The notes under the pieces are model-generated. The model was not told the DNA's origin and searched no databases. It was given only the letters and a program-made list of their open reading frames with translations. The position numbers were made by a program, and so were the translations under genes. Below, one piece after another: positions 8,220-15,716 of a stretch of 38,375 nucleotides of DNA. Numbering within the stretch: the first letter of the stretch is position 1; each line of letters opens with the position of its first letter. Source of the stretch: an uncultured Pseudomonadota bacterium. GTDB lineage: Bacteria > Pseudomonadota > Gammaproteobacteria > Burkholderiales > Burkholderiaceae. The stretch spans positions 1 to 38,375 of the forward strand of contig CAMLIZ010000030.1 in the NCBI GenBank assembly GCA_946480245.1, written 5' to 3'.

Positions 8220-8693
8220 TCAGCCCAGGTCCAGAAGGCGCAGGCCTTCGTGTGCGAGGTGCAGCTCCTCGATGCCGATGTCGGTGCCCTTGGCATTGAG
8301 GTCGGCCGCCTTGAACTTCACCGGCAGGCAACGGTCCAGCCCCCAGGTGACGGTGGGCTCGCCGAGCCCGTTCTGCATCACGATCTCGGCCGACAGCCGA
8401 TATGCGTAGCCGCCGCCGCCCACCAGCTGGAACCAGTGGAAGAGGTCGCGCGTACGGGTCATGCCGCGCTTGAGCACCACGGTGGCGAAGCTCACGGCGC
8501 CGGCGCGCTGCGTGGCACCGTAATTGGCGCCGCCGGCCTTGATCAGCTTGGGCTCCATCGTGGCCTCCAGGCCGGTGCATTCGGCGAACGCGCCGCTGCA
8601 CACGTCCACCGGGCCGGCGCCGCTGCCCACGCGCTTGAAGCGCACCTCGAAGCGGAACACGTGCAGCGGCGGCAGCAGGGTCTCGGCGCTCAT
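8220..8693 (-). CDS. Tail tube protein 2 (gp19-like, Afp5-type)
   Basis: This 157-residue protein belongs to the T4 gp19-like tail tube family. Characteristic features are the opening LHVFRFEVRFKRVG, the CSGAFAECTGLEATMEPKLI segment, TVVLKRGMTRTRDLFHWFQL and a C-terminal IGIEELHLAHEGLRLLDLG. It is the second tube gene of the locus. In Afp/PVC systems the second tube protein sits between baseplate hub and main tube as an adaptor ring, a likely role here because the gene directly precedes the CIS tube, hub and spike genes. The ATG at 8693 overlaps the sheath 2 stop as ATGA. Confidence 0.92.
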   Translation of the reverse strand: MSAETLLPPLHVFRFEVRFKRVGSGAGPVDVCSGAFAECTGLEATMEPKLIKAGGANYGATQRAGAVSFATVVLKRGMTRTRDLFHWFQLVGGGGYAYRLSAEIVMQNGLGEPTVTWGLDRCLPVKFKAADLNAKGTDIGIEELHLAHEGLRLLDLG

Positions 8694-10261
8694 GCGGTTG
8701 CCTCCGCGGTGGCCGTGGCCGCGTTGCCCAGCTTGAGCACGACGGTGATGCGCTCGATCGCCATGGCCGGGCGCACGCTGACCACGGCGATGAGCCGGCC
8801 GGCGTCGATGTCGTTTTGCGTCATCGTGCTGGCGTCGCAGCGCACGCTGAAGGCCTGCTGCATCGTGTCGCCGCCGAACGCGCCCTCGGCCCAGAAGCCG
8901 GCGAGCAGGTCTTCGATGGCGCTGCGCAGCTGTGCCCACAGGCGCGGGCCGTTGGGGTCGAACACCACGCTGTCGCCCGCAGTGCGTGCCGCGCGCAGCA
9001 CGGTGCCGATGAGCCGGCTCGCGCCGCCGAAGCGCCACGGCTCCTGCGCGCTCGTGGTCACGTCGGACTGCAGCGCCCAGCCATCGCAGGTGGGCGCGAA
9101 CACGCATACGCGCTGCGCCAGGCGGCCGCTGGGGCTGTCGTCGTCCAGGCCCCAGGCCGGCACCGGCTCGGCGCCGCCCACGTCGCGCAGCAGCGCCAGC
9201 GAGCGGTCGCCGGCCGCCGAGCGGAAGGTGCCGCGCTGCAGCGCCGTGCTGGCGATCAGGCCGGCCAGTGCGCCATCGGGCGGCTCCAGGCCTTCGGGCA
9301 GGTCGGCCTGGGCAGCACGCGTGCGCAGCCACGGCCACGTGAGCTGGCTCAGCGCTTCGGCGGGGCGGCCGTGCTGCGTGTCCTCTGTGCTCGCGTCACG
9401 CAGCACCTGTGCGGCCTGCAGGTAGGCCGCCAGGTCGGCTTGCGCGTGCACGCTGCCGAGCTGCGTGTCGGCCTGTGGCAAGGGCAGGGCGGCCACCAGC
9501 ATCGTCGCGCGCTGCAGCCCCGCGAGGAAGGCGCGCGCCGCATCTAGCGCGATGCGCCACTGCGCAAAGCCGACGGCGTCGAGGCGCGGCGCAGGCACGT
9601 GATGCAGCGCGTTGTCGGGTTCGGCAGGCAGCTCGTCGTCGCAGGGGCCAAAGCCTTCGGGCAGGGGTTGCAGCGGCAAGGTTTCCGCTGCAGGCGGAGG
9701 CACCAGCGCGCAGCAATCGGCCAGGTCGGGCAGCAGCAGCAGGCTGTCGTCGGACAGGCCGTGCAGGTGCTGCACGCCCTGCCAGCTGGCCGGATCGTGC
9801 GGCGCCGGCGGTGCCACCAGCGAGGGCAGCAGCAACGCCAAGCGGCCTGCGCGCTGGGCCGCACGCTGCGCCGCGCTTTCGAGATAGGGCCAGGGGTCGC
9901 CCATGCGCACGACGATCGCGCGCCGGCCGCCGCGCGCAAAGAAGCTGCGCACCGCCGCACCCAGGTAGCTGGCGCAGCGCCGCGTGCCGGCGCCGTCGAG
10001 CGGCCGCTCGTCCCAGGCGTAGTAGCGATCGAAGAGGTGCCAGCTGTCCAGCGCCAGCGGCAGGTTGAACAGGCTGTCGATCTGCTGCGGCGTGCGCCGC
10101 CACGGGCCGTGCACCCAGCCGGCCGCGTCGAGTTGCGCGAGCAGCGCATCGGGCAGCGGGCGCCCTGCGCGCCGGCCCACGAAGCCCACGAAGCAGGCCA
10201 CGTCGGCGCGTTGCAGCACGGCGGGCGTGCTGGGCGCGGCGGGTTCGAACACGAGGCTCAT
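8690..10261 (-). CDS. Second, divergent tail sheath protein
   Basis: The 523-residue protein is sheath-like. Its last 130 residues contain GDSVVFDPNGPRLWAQLRSA, WAEGAFGGDTMQQAFSVRCD and STMTQNDIDAGRLIAVVSV, aligning with the C-terminal domain of the main sheath in this operon. The N-terminal two-thirds is diverged and Leu/Ala/Pro-rich, although ADVACFVGFVGRRAG resembles the sheath N-terminal arm and the AAVRSFFARGGRRAIVVRMG segment is sheath-like. Afp and PVC carry three sheath genes, the extra ones contributing base or variant rings, so a baseplate-proximal ring is the likely role. It starts 19 bp after the main tube gene without a strong ribosome-binding site and is coupled by ATGA to tube 2. 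Confidence 0.88.
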   Translation of the reverse strand: MSLVFEPAAPSTPAVLQRADVACFVGFVGRRAGRPLPDALLAQLDAAGWVHGPWRRTPQQIDSLFNLPLALDSWHLFDRYYAWDERPLDGAGTRRCASYLGAAVRSFFARGGRRAIVVRMGDPWPYLESAAQRAAQRAGRLALLLPSLVAPPAPHDPASWQGVQHLHGLSDDSLLLLPDLADCCALVPPPAAETLPLQPLPEGFGPCDDELPAEPDNALHHVPAPRLDAVGFAQWRIALDAARAFLAGLQRATMLVAALPLPQADTQLGSVHAQADLAAYLQAAQVLRDASTEDTQHGRPAEALSQLTWPWLRTRAAQADLPEGLEPPDGALAGLIASTALQRGTFRSAAGDRSLALLRDVGGAEPVPAWGLDDDSPSGRLAQRVCVFAPTCDGWALQSDVTTSAQEPWRFGGASRLIGTVLRAARTAGDSVVFDPNGPRLWAQLRSAIEDLLAGFWAEGAFGGDTMQQAFSVRCDASTMTQNDIDAGRLIAVVSVRPAMAIERITVVLKLGNAATATAEATA

Positions 10262-10280
10262 GGGCGGCGCGCGGCGGGGG

Positions 10281-10724
10281 TCAGACCGACAGCTCCATCG
10301 CTTCGGCGGAGAGCACCACCTCCTCCATCGCCACGTCGCCGCCGCCCTTGCCGGCGAGGGTGGGGCCGGTGTATTTCATCGGCACCACGCCGCGCAGCAC
10401 CCAGCTCTGCACCGGTTTCTGCGATTCGTCGAGCAAGGTGATGGTGACGCTCTTCTGCGCGTCCGGGCCCTTGGTGCGCGCGGCGCCGATCCAGTCAAAC
10501 AGCGTCTTGGAATTGAGGATGCCGCGCTTCAAGGTCACGTCGCTCACCTTGTGAACGCCGGCCACCTTGCGCACGTGGTTCTCCTTGTCGTTGCCGAAGC
10601 GGTACTCGGCCATCGTGAGCTCGGTGCCGATGCCGGACACGTCGGAGAAGCCGCCGAAGAGTTCGCCGCCATCGAAGTTGACGATGAAGTTGAAGGCGCC
10701 GTAGGGCGTGGTGCGGTTGGCCAT
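10281..10724 (-). CDS. Main tail tube protein (gp19-like, Afp1-type)
   Basis: This 147-residue protein forms the inner tube that is pushed through the target membrane. Family features are the start YGAFNFIVNFDGGELFGGFS, DVSGIGTELTMAEYRFGND, VSDVTLKRGILNSKTLFDWI, VTITLLDESQKPVQSWVLRG and VAMEEVVLSAEAMEL at the end. It follows the main sheath by 21 bp and has a good AGGAG site before the ATG. The sheath-then-tube order is the standard core of contractile tails, and this is the best conserved short gene in the locus. Confidence 0.95.
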   Translation of the reverse strand: MANRTTPYGAFNFIVNFDGGELFGGFSDVSGIGTELTMAEYRFGNDKENHVRKVAGVHKVSDVTLKRGILNSKTLFDWIGAARTKGPDAQKSVTITLLDESQKPVQSWVLRGVVPMKYTGPTLAGKGGGDVAMEEVVLSAEAMELSV

Positions 10725-10745
10725 GGGTTGCTCCTAGGTGCGGGC

Positions 10746-12539
10746 TCAGGCGGCGTCGGCGGTCTTCTGGCCGATGCGGAAGATCACGAACTCGGCCGGC
10801 TTGATGATGGCCACGCCGATCAGGCACACGAGGCGGCCGTTGTCCAGGTCGTTCTGGGTCATCGTGCTGCGGTCGCAGCGCACGAAGAACGCCTGCTCCA
10901 CCGAGCTGCCGAGCAGCGCGCCGTTGCGCCATTCGTTGTAGAGAAAGTCGGAGATGGTCTGGCGCACGTTGGCCCACAGGCGCTCGCCGTTGGGCTCGAA
11001 CACGGCCCATTGCGTGCCGCGGTCGATCGACGCCTCCAGGTAGTTGAAGTAGCGCCGGTCGGACACGTACTTCCATTCCGGATCGCTGGAGACCAGGCGC
11101 GCGCCCCACACGCGGTAGCCGCGGCCGCTGAGGTAGCGCAGGCAGTTCACGCCGAGCGGGTTCAGCAGCTCCTGCTGCGCGAAGTTGATGTCCACCTCGA
11201 AGCGCAGCGCGCCGGCCACCACCTCGTTGGCGGGCGCCTTGTACACGCCGCGCTGCACGTCGTTGCGGGCGTAGATGCCGCAGACGAAGCCCGAGGGCGG
11301 CAGCGAGATCTCCTTCGGGATGTCGTCGCGGCCCGGGCGCGCCAGCGGGTTGGAGGTGACGACCCACGGGTAGTACAGCGCGGCGTACTTGGAGTCGACC
11401 GCGCCACGCGCGATGCGCATCTGCCCGGGCGTCTGGTGCGGTGCGCAGTCGAGCACCGCGATGCGGTACGCGCGGCGCCGCTCGGCATGCGTGATCAACG
11501 CGTTCTGCACGGCCTGCGCATCGGCGTAGGCGCTGCTGCCGGGCGCAGCGACGATCGCCACGTCCTCCAGGCCGGCCAGCGCGGCCAGGGCCGCGGCGTA
11601 GCTGCCGGCGGTGGTCTCCACGCCGAGCGCGGGCGCGTGGCCGTCGCTGCCGGCCGTGCTGCCGGCGCCGCTGCCCAGCGCGAGCACGCGCCGGCCTTCG
11701 CTGTCGCCGCTCACGGCCGGCAGGGCGCGCACGGCGGCGAGCAGCATGAACGGGTCGACTGCTTCACCGAGATCGGCCCACACCAGGTTGGCCAGCGCGT
11801 CGTCGCGGTTGTGAGGCGTCTGCGCGAGCACGGTGCCCAGGTAGCGCGGATGGGCGGATGCGATGCCGAGATCCTCGCGCGTCTGCGCGTAGCCGTCGGC
11901 GTCGATCACGTCCACGGCCAGTGTCACCAGGTTGGCGGTGGCACCGTCGGGGCCGGGGGTGGCTTCGGGAGCGAGGCCGTCGAGGGCGAGGGCGGTGTCG
12001 GCGCTGTCGGCCCAGGTGGCGCCGCTGCCCACGTACAGCGTCTCGGTGCCGGCGCTCACGATGCTGAGCACGCTGCCGGCGGGCGCGGTGCTCAGCGTGC
12101 GTACTGTTGCCGGCCGGTGCGCCTCGCGGAACAGCACCTGCCCGTTGTAGGCCGCACCAGGGAAGCGCGCGCGGATGAACGCGCCTTGCGTGTCGTTGCC
12201 GCCGCCGTCGCGCAGCCGGCCGCTGGCGATGGCGCCCTCGTTGTCGGTGCGCACCACGTACAGGCGCGAGCCGCCGTTGTCGAAATACGCGCGCACCGCA
12301 TGAGCCAGGAAGTTGAGCTGGAGCTCGGCGTTGGTCACGTCGTCGAACGCGAGGTTCTGCAGGCTGCCGTAGATGCGCTCGAAGTCCGGCAGGCTGGTCA
12401 GCAGCTCCGGCACGCCCTCCACCGGCCCACGCCGCGTGGGGCCCACGAAGGCGGTGGTGCTGGTGCCCACGCCCTCGATCGATTTGGCGCGGAAGCTGGT
12501 CTCTTCGACATAGACGCCGGGCGCCAGGTATTCGGGCAT
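10746..12539 (-). CDS. Main tail sheath protein
   Basis: This 597-residue protein is the contractile sheath. The start MPEYLAPGVYVEETSFRAKS is the hallmark of eCIS and phage sheath proteins, followed by STTAFVGPTRRGP and VRAYFDNGGSRLYVVRT. The middle 200 residues are a variable, Ala/Gly/Asp-rich outer domain. The C-terminal domain contains GRGYRVWGARLVSSDPEWKY, VSDRRYFNYLEASIDRGTQW, FEPNGERLWANVRQTISDFL and RCDRSTMTQNDLDNGRLVCL. A strong AGGAG site precedes the ATG by about seven bases. At nearly 600 residues it is longer than many eCIS sheaths, mainly because of the outer domain. It is followed directly by the tube gene. Confidence 0.96.
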   Translation of the reverse strand: MPEYLAPGVYVEETSFRAKSIEGVGTSTTAFVGPTRRGPVEGVPELLTSLPDFERIYGSLQNLAFDDVTNAELQLNFLAHAVRAYFDNGGSRLYVVRTDNEGAIASGRLRDGGGNDTQGAFIRARFPGAAYNGQVLFREAHRPATVRTLSTAPAGSVLSIVSAGTETLYVGSGATWADSADTALALDGLAPEATPGPDGATANLVTLAVDVIDADGYAQTREDLGIASAHPRYLGTVLAQTPHNRDDALANLVWADLGEAVDPFMLLAAVRALPAVSGDSEGRRVLALGSGAGSTAGSDGHAPALGVETTAGSYAAALAALAGLEDVAIVAAPGSSAYADAQAVQNALITHAERRRAYRIAVLDCAPHQTPGQMRIARGAVDSKYAALYYPWVVTSNPLARPGRDDIPKEISLPPSGFVCGIYARNDVQRGVYKAPANEVVAGALRFEVDINFAQQELLNPLGVNCLRYLSGRGYRVWGARLVSSDPEWKYVSDRRYFNYLEASIDRGTQWAVFEPNGERLWANVRQTISDFLYNEWRNGALLGSSVEQAFFVRCDRSTMTQNDLDNGRLVCLIGVAIIKPAEFVIFRIGQKTADAA

Positions 12540-12595
12540 GGCCTATCTCCTTTGCATGAAGGCGGGTTCGCCGTGACGAGGGACTCGCGAGGCCT

Positions 12596-13405
12596 TCATG
12601 GCAGTGCGAGCGTGAAGGAAAGCGATTGCGTGCGGCCGGCGGCCAGCTGCACGGCCTGCGTGACATGCGGCAGCGCGTTGTGCTGCGCCTCGAGTGCGTC
12701 CGGGTCCACCAGCGGCATGGCGACCGGCGCGCGGCCATTGCGCACCTGTGTTGCGGGCACGCGCGTGCCGGCGGCGGGGTCGAACACCAGCTCCACCTGC
12801 GCGCCGATCTCGCTCACCACCACCGCGTGCGGGTCGTCCGACCAGGTGGTCACCGGCACACCGGGCACCGGCACCAGCGCTTCGCCGCGCCAGTCGCTCA
12901 AGGCACGGGCCAGCACCTGAGCGCCGGCGCGCACGATCAGCAGGGCGCCGCCCAGCGCGTCGCCGCTGTTGCTGTCGTGCACGCTGGCGCGCAGCACCGC
13001 CCAATTGACGCCGGTGGGCGCGGTGGCAGCCGGGTACAGCGGCAGCTCGATTGCCCGGAACAGAGAGTCGGCGTTGGCCGCATGCGCGGGCGCCGGGTCG
13101 CGCGGCAACGCGAGCGCTGCGCGGCGCGGCAGGTAGCGGCCGCTGGCGTCGCTCACGGTGGCCTGCAGGGCGACGCTGCCGATCGCCGGCGCGGCCGGCG
13201 GCGCTTCGAAGGCGGCTTCGTGCGTGGGCAGGGCGTCGGCCTGCACGATCACGTACAGCCCGCTGCGGTTGCGTCGAACCGTTGCGCCCGCGATCAGCAC
13301 TTGCAGTGGTGCCTCCACCTGCACGCGCGTGCTCGCGTCCACGCAGCGCAGCGCGCCCAGCACCCGCGCCTCCACGCGCTCCAGCTCGCGCAACAGCAGC
13401 GTCAT
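12596..13405 (-). CDS. Conserved eCIS-locus accessory protein with Ig/carboxypeptidase-regulatory-like domain
   Basis: The 269-residue protein has no catalytic motif I can see. Its central part (about 125-190: GVNWAVLRASVHDSNSGDAL, LLIVRAGAQVLARALSDWRG, EALVPVPGVPVTTW) resembles a carboxypeptidase-regulatory-like beta-sandwich, with the usual alternation of hydrophobic strands and a D-x-x-G turn. The N-terminus is helical (LLRELERVEARVLGALRCVD). A comparable gene between the DUF4255 cap gene and the sheath gene occurs in other eCIS loci, with unknown role. The ATG overlaps the cap gene stop as ATGA, and the sheath gene begins 56 bp downstream. A structural or cap-associated role is inferred from position only. 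Confidence 0.8.
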   Translation of the reverse strand: MTLLLRELERVEARVLGALRCVDASTRVQVEAPLQVLIAGATVRRNRSGLYVIVQADALPTHEAAFEAPPAAPAIGSVALQATVSDASGRYLPRRAALALPRDPAPAHAANADSLFRAIELPLYPAATAPTGVNWAVLRASVHDSNSGDALGGALLIVRAGAQVLARALSDWRGEALVPVPGVPVTTWSDDPHAVVVSEIGAQVELVFDPAAGTRVPATQVRNGRAPVAMPLVDPDALEAQHNALPHVTQAVQLAAGRTQSLSFTLALP

Positions 13406-14001
13406 GGCGCGCTCCCCGCCGGCGTGGCGCTGCCGTAGCCAAAGCGCGTGGCGACCACGGGCGCGCTGTCGGCGATCAGGTCGGGGTCGATCCGCACGCG
13501 GCGCGCGATGTACGACACCGACAGCCGGTAGGCCGGCTCCAGCGCGTCCCAGATGCGCATCATGTCCTCGGTGGACAGCTCGGACGGGATGATCTGGATC
13601 ACCTCGTCGGTGCTCCATGCGGCCTCCGGCGACAGCGCCGAAGCGTCGAGGATTGGATGCTGGTACAGCTGCCGCATCGCCCAGGCCAGCGGCAACAGTT
13701 CGTCCTGCGCGTTGTGCGCCCACGCGGTGAGCAGGAAGTGCAGGTCCAGGCCCAGCGGCGCCTGTTGCTCGGCCGACATGCGGTCGGGCCGCAGCTGTCG
13801 CAGGTGCTCGTTGACCGTCACGCGGTACAGGTACAGCGTGAGCCGCGTGGTGTCGTCCGGCGCATCGGCCAGTTCGCCCGAGGACAGCAGAGCGAAGCTG
13901 CATTCGGGCATCGCCTGGCCCCCCACGTCGGCCGGGTAGGTGTTGCGCAGGAAGGTCACGATCGAGTGCCCTACCGAATGAACCGCCTGGATGTTTGCCA
14001 T
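13402..14001 (-). CDS. DUF4255 tail terminator/cap protein (Pvc16/Afp16-like)
   Basis: This 199-residue protein matches DUF4255. Diagnostic segments are the start IQAVHSVGHSIVTFLRNTYP, LTLYLYRVTVNEHLRQ, PLGLDLHFLLTAWAHNAQDE, LLPLAWAMRQLYQHPILDAS and WSTDEVIQIIPSELSTEDMM followed by RIWDALEPAYRLSVSYIARRVRID. In Afp and PVC particles the family caps the distal end of tube and sheath and fixes tail length. It is separated from the upstream winged-helix-like gene by 57 bp and coupled to the next gene by a 4-bp overlap. DUF4255 is one of the most specific markers of eCIS as opposed to type VI secretion or phage tails. Confidence 0.93.
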   Translation of the reverse strand: MANIQAVHSVGHSIVTFLRNTYPADVGGQAMPECSFALLSSGELADAPDDTTRLTLYLYRVTVNEHLRQLRPDRMSAEQQAPLGLDLHFLLTAWAHNAQDELLPLAWAMRQLYQHPILDASALSPEAAWSTDEVIQIIPSELSTEDMMRIWDALEPAYRLSVSYIARRVRIDPDLIADSAPVVATRFGYGSATPAGSAP

Positions 14002-14058
14002 GCACGCCGTCGAGTCCGCGTCGAATCCGATGTCCGCTGCCTGCCGCGGCGGTTGCGC

Positions 14059-14301
14059 TCAGGGCGACGGTGCGCGATAGATCGCGCTGCCGTCGGGCAA
14101 GGCCGTGCGTTCGATCAGGCCGCGCTGCACCAGCGCCTGCAGCGCCAGTTGCACGTCGATCAGCGGCAGGTCCGCACCCATCCGAGGCAACCACCATTGC
14201 GCGATGCCGTGCTCGCTGTCCGCGGCGCGCGGATAACGCGCGAGGTAGGCCAGGATGGCCGCCTCCGCACGTTGTTTCCTCGCCTGCGCGTCATCGAGCA
14301 A
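14059..14301 (-). CDS. Small winged-helix-like protein, first gene of the eCIS operon
   Basis: The frame encodes about 80 residues: a helix (ARKQRAEAAILAYLARYP), a middle containing HGIAQWWLPRMG, then DVQLALQALVQRGLIERTAL followed by PDGSAIYRAPSP, the usual pattern of a winged-helix recognition helix and wing. No ATG fits. A TTG at 14301 is preceded by GGAG with six bases between and lies 21 nt after the predicted sigma54 start; another in-frame TTG at 14316 would have only a 6-nt leader. I prefer 14301. It may be a local regulator or an assembly factor; its function is not established. DUF4255 follows after 57 bp. Confidence 0.72.
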   Translation of the reverse strand: MLDDAQARKQRAEAAILAYLARYPRAADSEHGIAQWWLPRMGADLPLIDVQLALQALVQRGLIERTALPDGSAIYRAPSP

Positions 14302-14332
14302 CGACCTCTCCGGCAACGTTGGCGTGCATCAA

Positions 14333-14348
14333 TGCCAGACGCGTGCCA
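14333..14348 (-). promoter_or_regulatory. Sigma54 (-24/-12) promoter for the eCIS operon
   Basis: On the minus strand this reads TGGCACG-CGTC-TGGCA. It matches the RpoN consensus TGGCACG-N4-TTGCW at every fixed position except one (TGGCA for TTGCA), and keeps the essential GG and GC pairs ten bases apart. The predicted transcription start is about 14322, just ahead of the first eCIS gene. A sigma54 activator gene ends 113 bp upstream in the same orientation, which makes the site far more credible than an isolated match. Confidence 0.8.
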
Positions 14349-14401
14349 ACGCGGCCTGCGTGGCAAGTGCTTGATTTGCAAGGGGCCGCGCAGGGCGCGG
14401 T

Positions 14402-14443
14402 GGTGCGGGTGGGTGAGGGCGCACCCGGCGCGGCCGGCGCACC
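14402..14443 (-). promoter_or_regulatory. Candidate upstream activating sequence for the sigma54 activator
   Basis: The stretch has an inverted repeat GGTGCG (14402-14407) and CGCACC (14420-14425), with a second copy of GGCGCACC at 14436-14443, 18 bp from the first at 14418. It lies roughly 80 to 120 bp upstream of the predicted sigma54 start, the usual distance for enhancer sites of NtrC-type activators. An overlapping CCGGC-GCG-GCCGG stem could instead serve as an end signal for the activator gene; there is no T-run. Confidence 0.4.
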
Positions 14444-14460
14444 GGGGCGATCCCGACCCG

Positions 14461-15468
14461 CTATGCCGGCAGGTCGAACGCAGCGCGCTCGATGCCGTGC
14501 TTCTTCAGCAGCTTGCCGAGCGCGCGCCGCTCCTTGCCCGCCAGCCGAGCGGCATGCGTGACGTTGCCGCCGGTGGCCTGCATCAGCCGCTCCAGGTACT
14601 GGCGCTCGAAGTGATTCACGGCATGGTCGCGCGCCACGTTGAACTCCTGCGGGGGCTCGCCGGCCGAGACCGGCGACGTTGGGGCAGCGGTGGCGTAAGC
14701 CGGCGCATGCGCAGCAGGCTCGAGATGAAGCACTGCGTCGTCCGACAGCAGCAGCGCGCGCTGCACACGGTTGTCGAGCTCGCGCACGTTGCCAGGCCAG
14801 GCATAGCCGGCCATCCACGCCACGCAGCCCGGTGCCAGCCCGCGCAGCGGCAGCGCGTAGTGGCGCGCGTGGCGCTCGATGAAGTGCTCGGCCAGCACTT
14901 GCGCGTCGCCCGGTCGGTCGCGCAGCGGCGGCATCTCGAGCAGCAGCACCGTGAGGCGGAACGCGAGGTCGTCACGGAACGCGCCGCTGTGCAGGAGGCC
15001 GTCGAGCCGCGGACTGGCCGCCGCGATGATGCGCACATTGCCGCTGCATTCGCGCGTGCCGCCGACCGGGCGATAGCGCAGGTCCTGCAGGAAGCGCAGC
15101 AGCGACACCTGCGCGCGCGGCGGCAGCGAGTCGAGCTCGTCGAGGAACAAGGTGCCGCCCTCGGCCGCCGCGATCAAGCCCCTGCGCGCTTGGCGCGCGT
15201 CGGTGAAGGCACCGCGCTCGCAACCGAAGAGCTCGCTTTCGATCAGCGCTTCGGGCACGGCGCCGCAATTGAGCGGCACGAACGGCGCGTCGCGCCGCGC
15301 CGACTGGTAGTGGATGGCGCGCGCCGCCAGTTCCTTGCCGGTGCCGGTTTCGCCCTGGATCAGCACCGGCGCGTCATAGCGGGCCATGCGCTCGATGAGC
15401 GCGAGCACGTGCAGGAACGCCGGCGATCGGCCGATCAGGCCGGTGCAGTTGGTCTGTTGTTTCCACAT
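14461..15468 (-). CDS. Stand-alone sigma54-dependent transcriptional activator (AAA+/Fis), likely eCIS regulator
   Basis: The 335-residue protein is a bacterial enhancer-binding protein. Motifs in order: LIGRSPAFLHVL at 11-22, Walker A GETGTGKE at 39-46, a GAFTDA loop at 86-91 in place of the canonical GAFTGA, Walker B GGTLFLDE at 104-111, arginine-finger region FRDDLAFRL at 164-172, WPGNVREL at 224-231, and a Fis-type helix-turn-helix at about 285-327. There is no receiver, GAF or PAS domain, so activity is probably set by an anti-activator or by expression level, as for PspF or HrpR/S. The ATG at 15468 follows GGAGGG. Longer in-frame starts lack similarity. It lies directly upstream of a sigma54 promoter facing the eCIS operon, its likely target. 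Confidence 0.93.
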   Translation of the reverse strand: MWKQQTNCTGLIGRSPAFLHVLALIERMARYDAPVLIQGETGTGKELAARAIHYQSARRDAPFVPLNCGAVPEALIESELFGCERGAFTDARQARRGLIAAAEGGTLFLDELDSLPPRAQVSLLRFLQDLRYRPVGGTRECSGNVRIIAAASPRLDGLLHSGAFRDDLAFRLTVLLLEMPPLRDRPGDAQVLAEHFIERHARHYALPLRGLAPGCVAWMAGYAWPGNVRELDNRVQRALLLSDDAVLHLEPAAHAPAYATAAPTSPVSAGEPPQEFNVARDHAVNHFERQYLERLMQATGGNVTHAARLAGKERRALGKLLKKHGIERAAFDLPA

Positions 15469-15716
15469 AGGCCCTCCCCCATGCGCACGCCTCTGCCCGA
15501 GCGGCAGGGAGCGAAAAACCAGCGTAGGAGTCGAACCCCCGGGGGTCAAGCCTACCGATTAGGGATGTTGCAAGCGTGCACACACAAACTTCCGTGCTCA
15601 CCTAACACTTTCACAGGTCGCGCCAAGTCCTTATTTCGCAAACGAAATTTCGCTTTCGCACCGTGAATATTCGTCCCTAAGTGCTTGATTTCATTGATTT
15701 TTCCTTACGAATTCCG
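15469..15716. other. Divergent intergenic region with palindromes, no gene
   Basis: No gene fits between the activator and the mraZ promoter. The segment is AT-richer than the rest of the window from about 15580. It contains a 12-bp perfect palindrome ACCCCCGGGGGT at 15535-15546, flanked by GTAGG and CCTAC, about 70 bp ahead of the activator start, and a TTTCG-CAAA-CGAAA dyad at about 15644-15656. Either could be an operator for the activator gene, whose own promoter I could not place with confidence. Confidence 0.5.

Noticed and set aside
10065..12920. 951-codon plus-strand open frame opposite sheath and tube genes
   Set aside because: It is a shadow of the minus-strand sheath, tube and accessory genes; composition is typical of an antisense frame and no start signal or motif is seen.
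1..14348. Interpretation as a type VI secretion system or an intact prophage
   Set aside because: No TssB/TssC pair, TssJLM membrane complex or ClpV is seen, and no capsid, terminase, portal or integrase genes are present. DUF4255, the CIS tube protein and multiple sheath genes point to an eCIS.
14291..14818. 175-codon minus-strand frame across the activator end and the promoter gap
   Set aside because: It is out of phase with the activator, Arg/Ala-rich, and would cover the predicted sigma54 promoter; no family similarity.
15520..15570. tRNA-like T-arm sequence (GGTTCGACTCC) on the minus strand
   Set aside because: No acceptor stem, D-arm or anticodon arm of proper size can be folded around it, so it is not a tRNA gene; noted only as a possible worn integration site.
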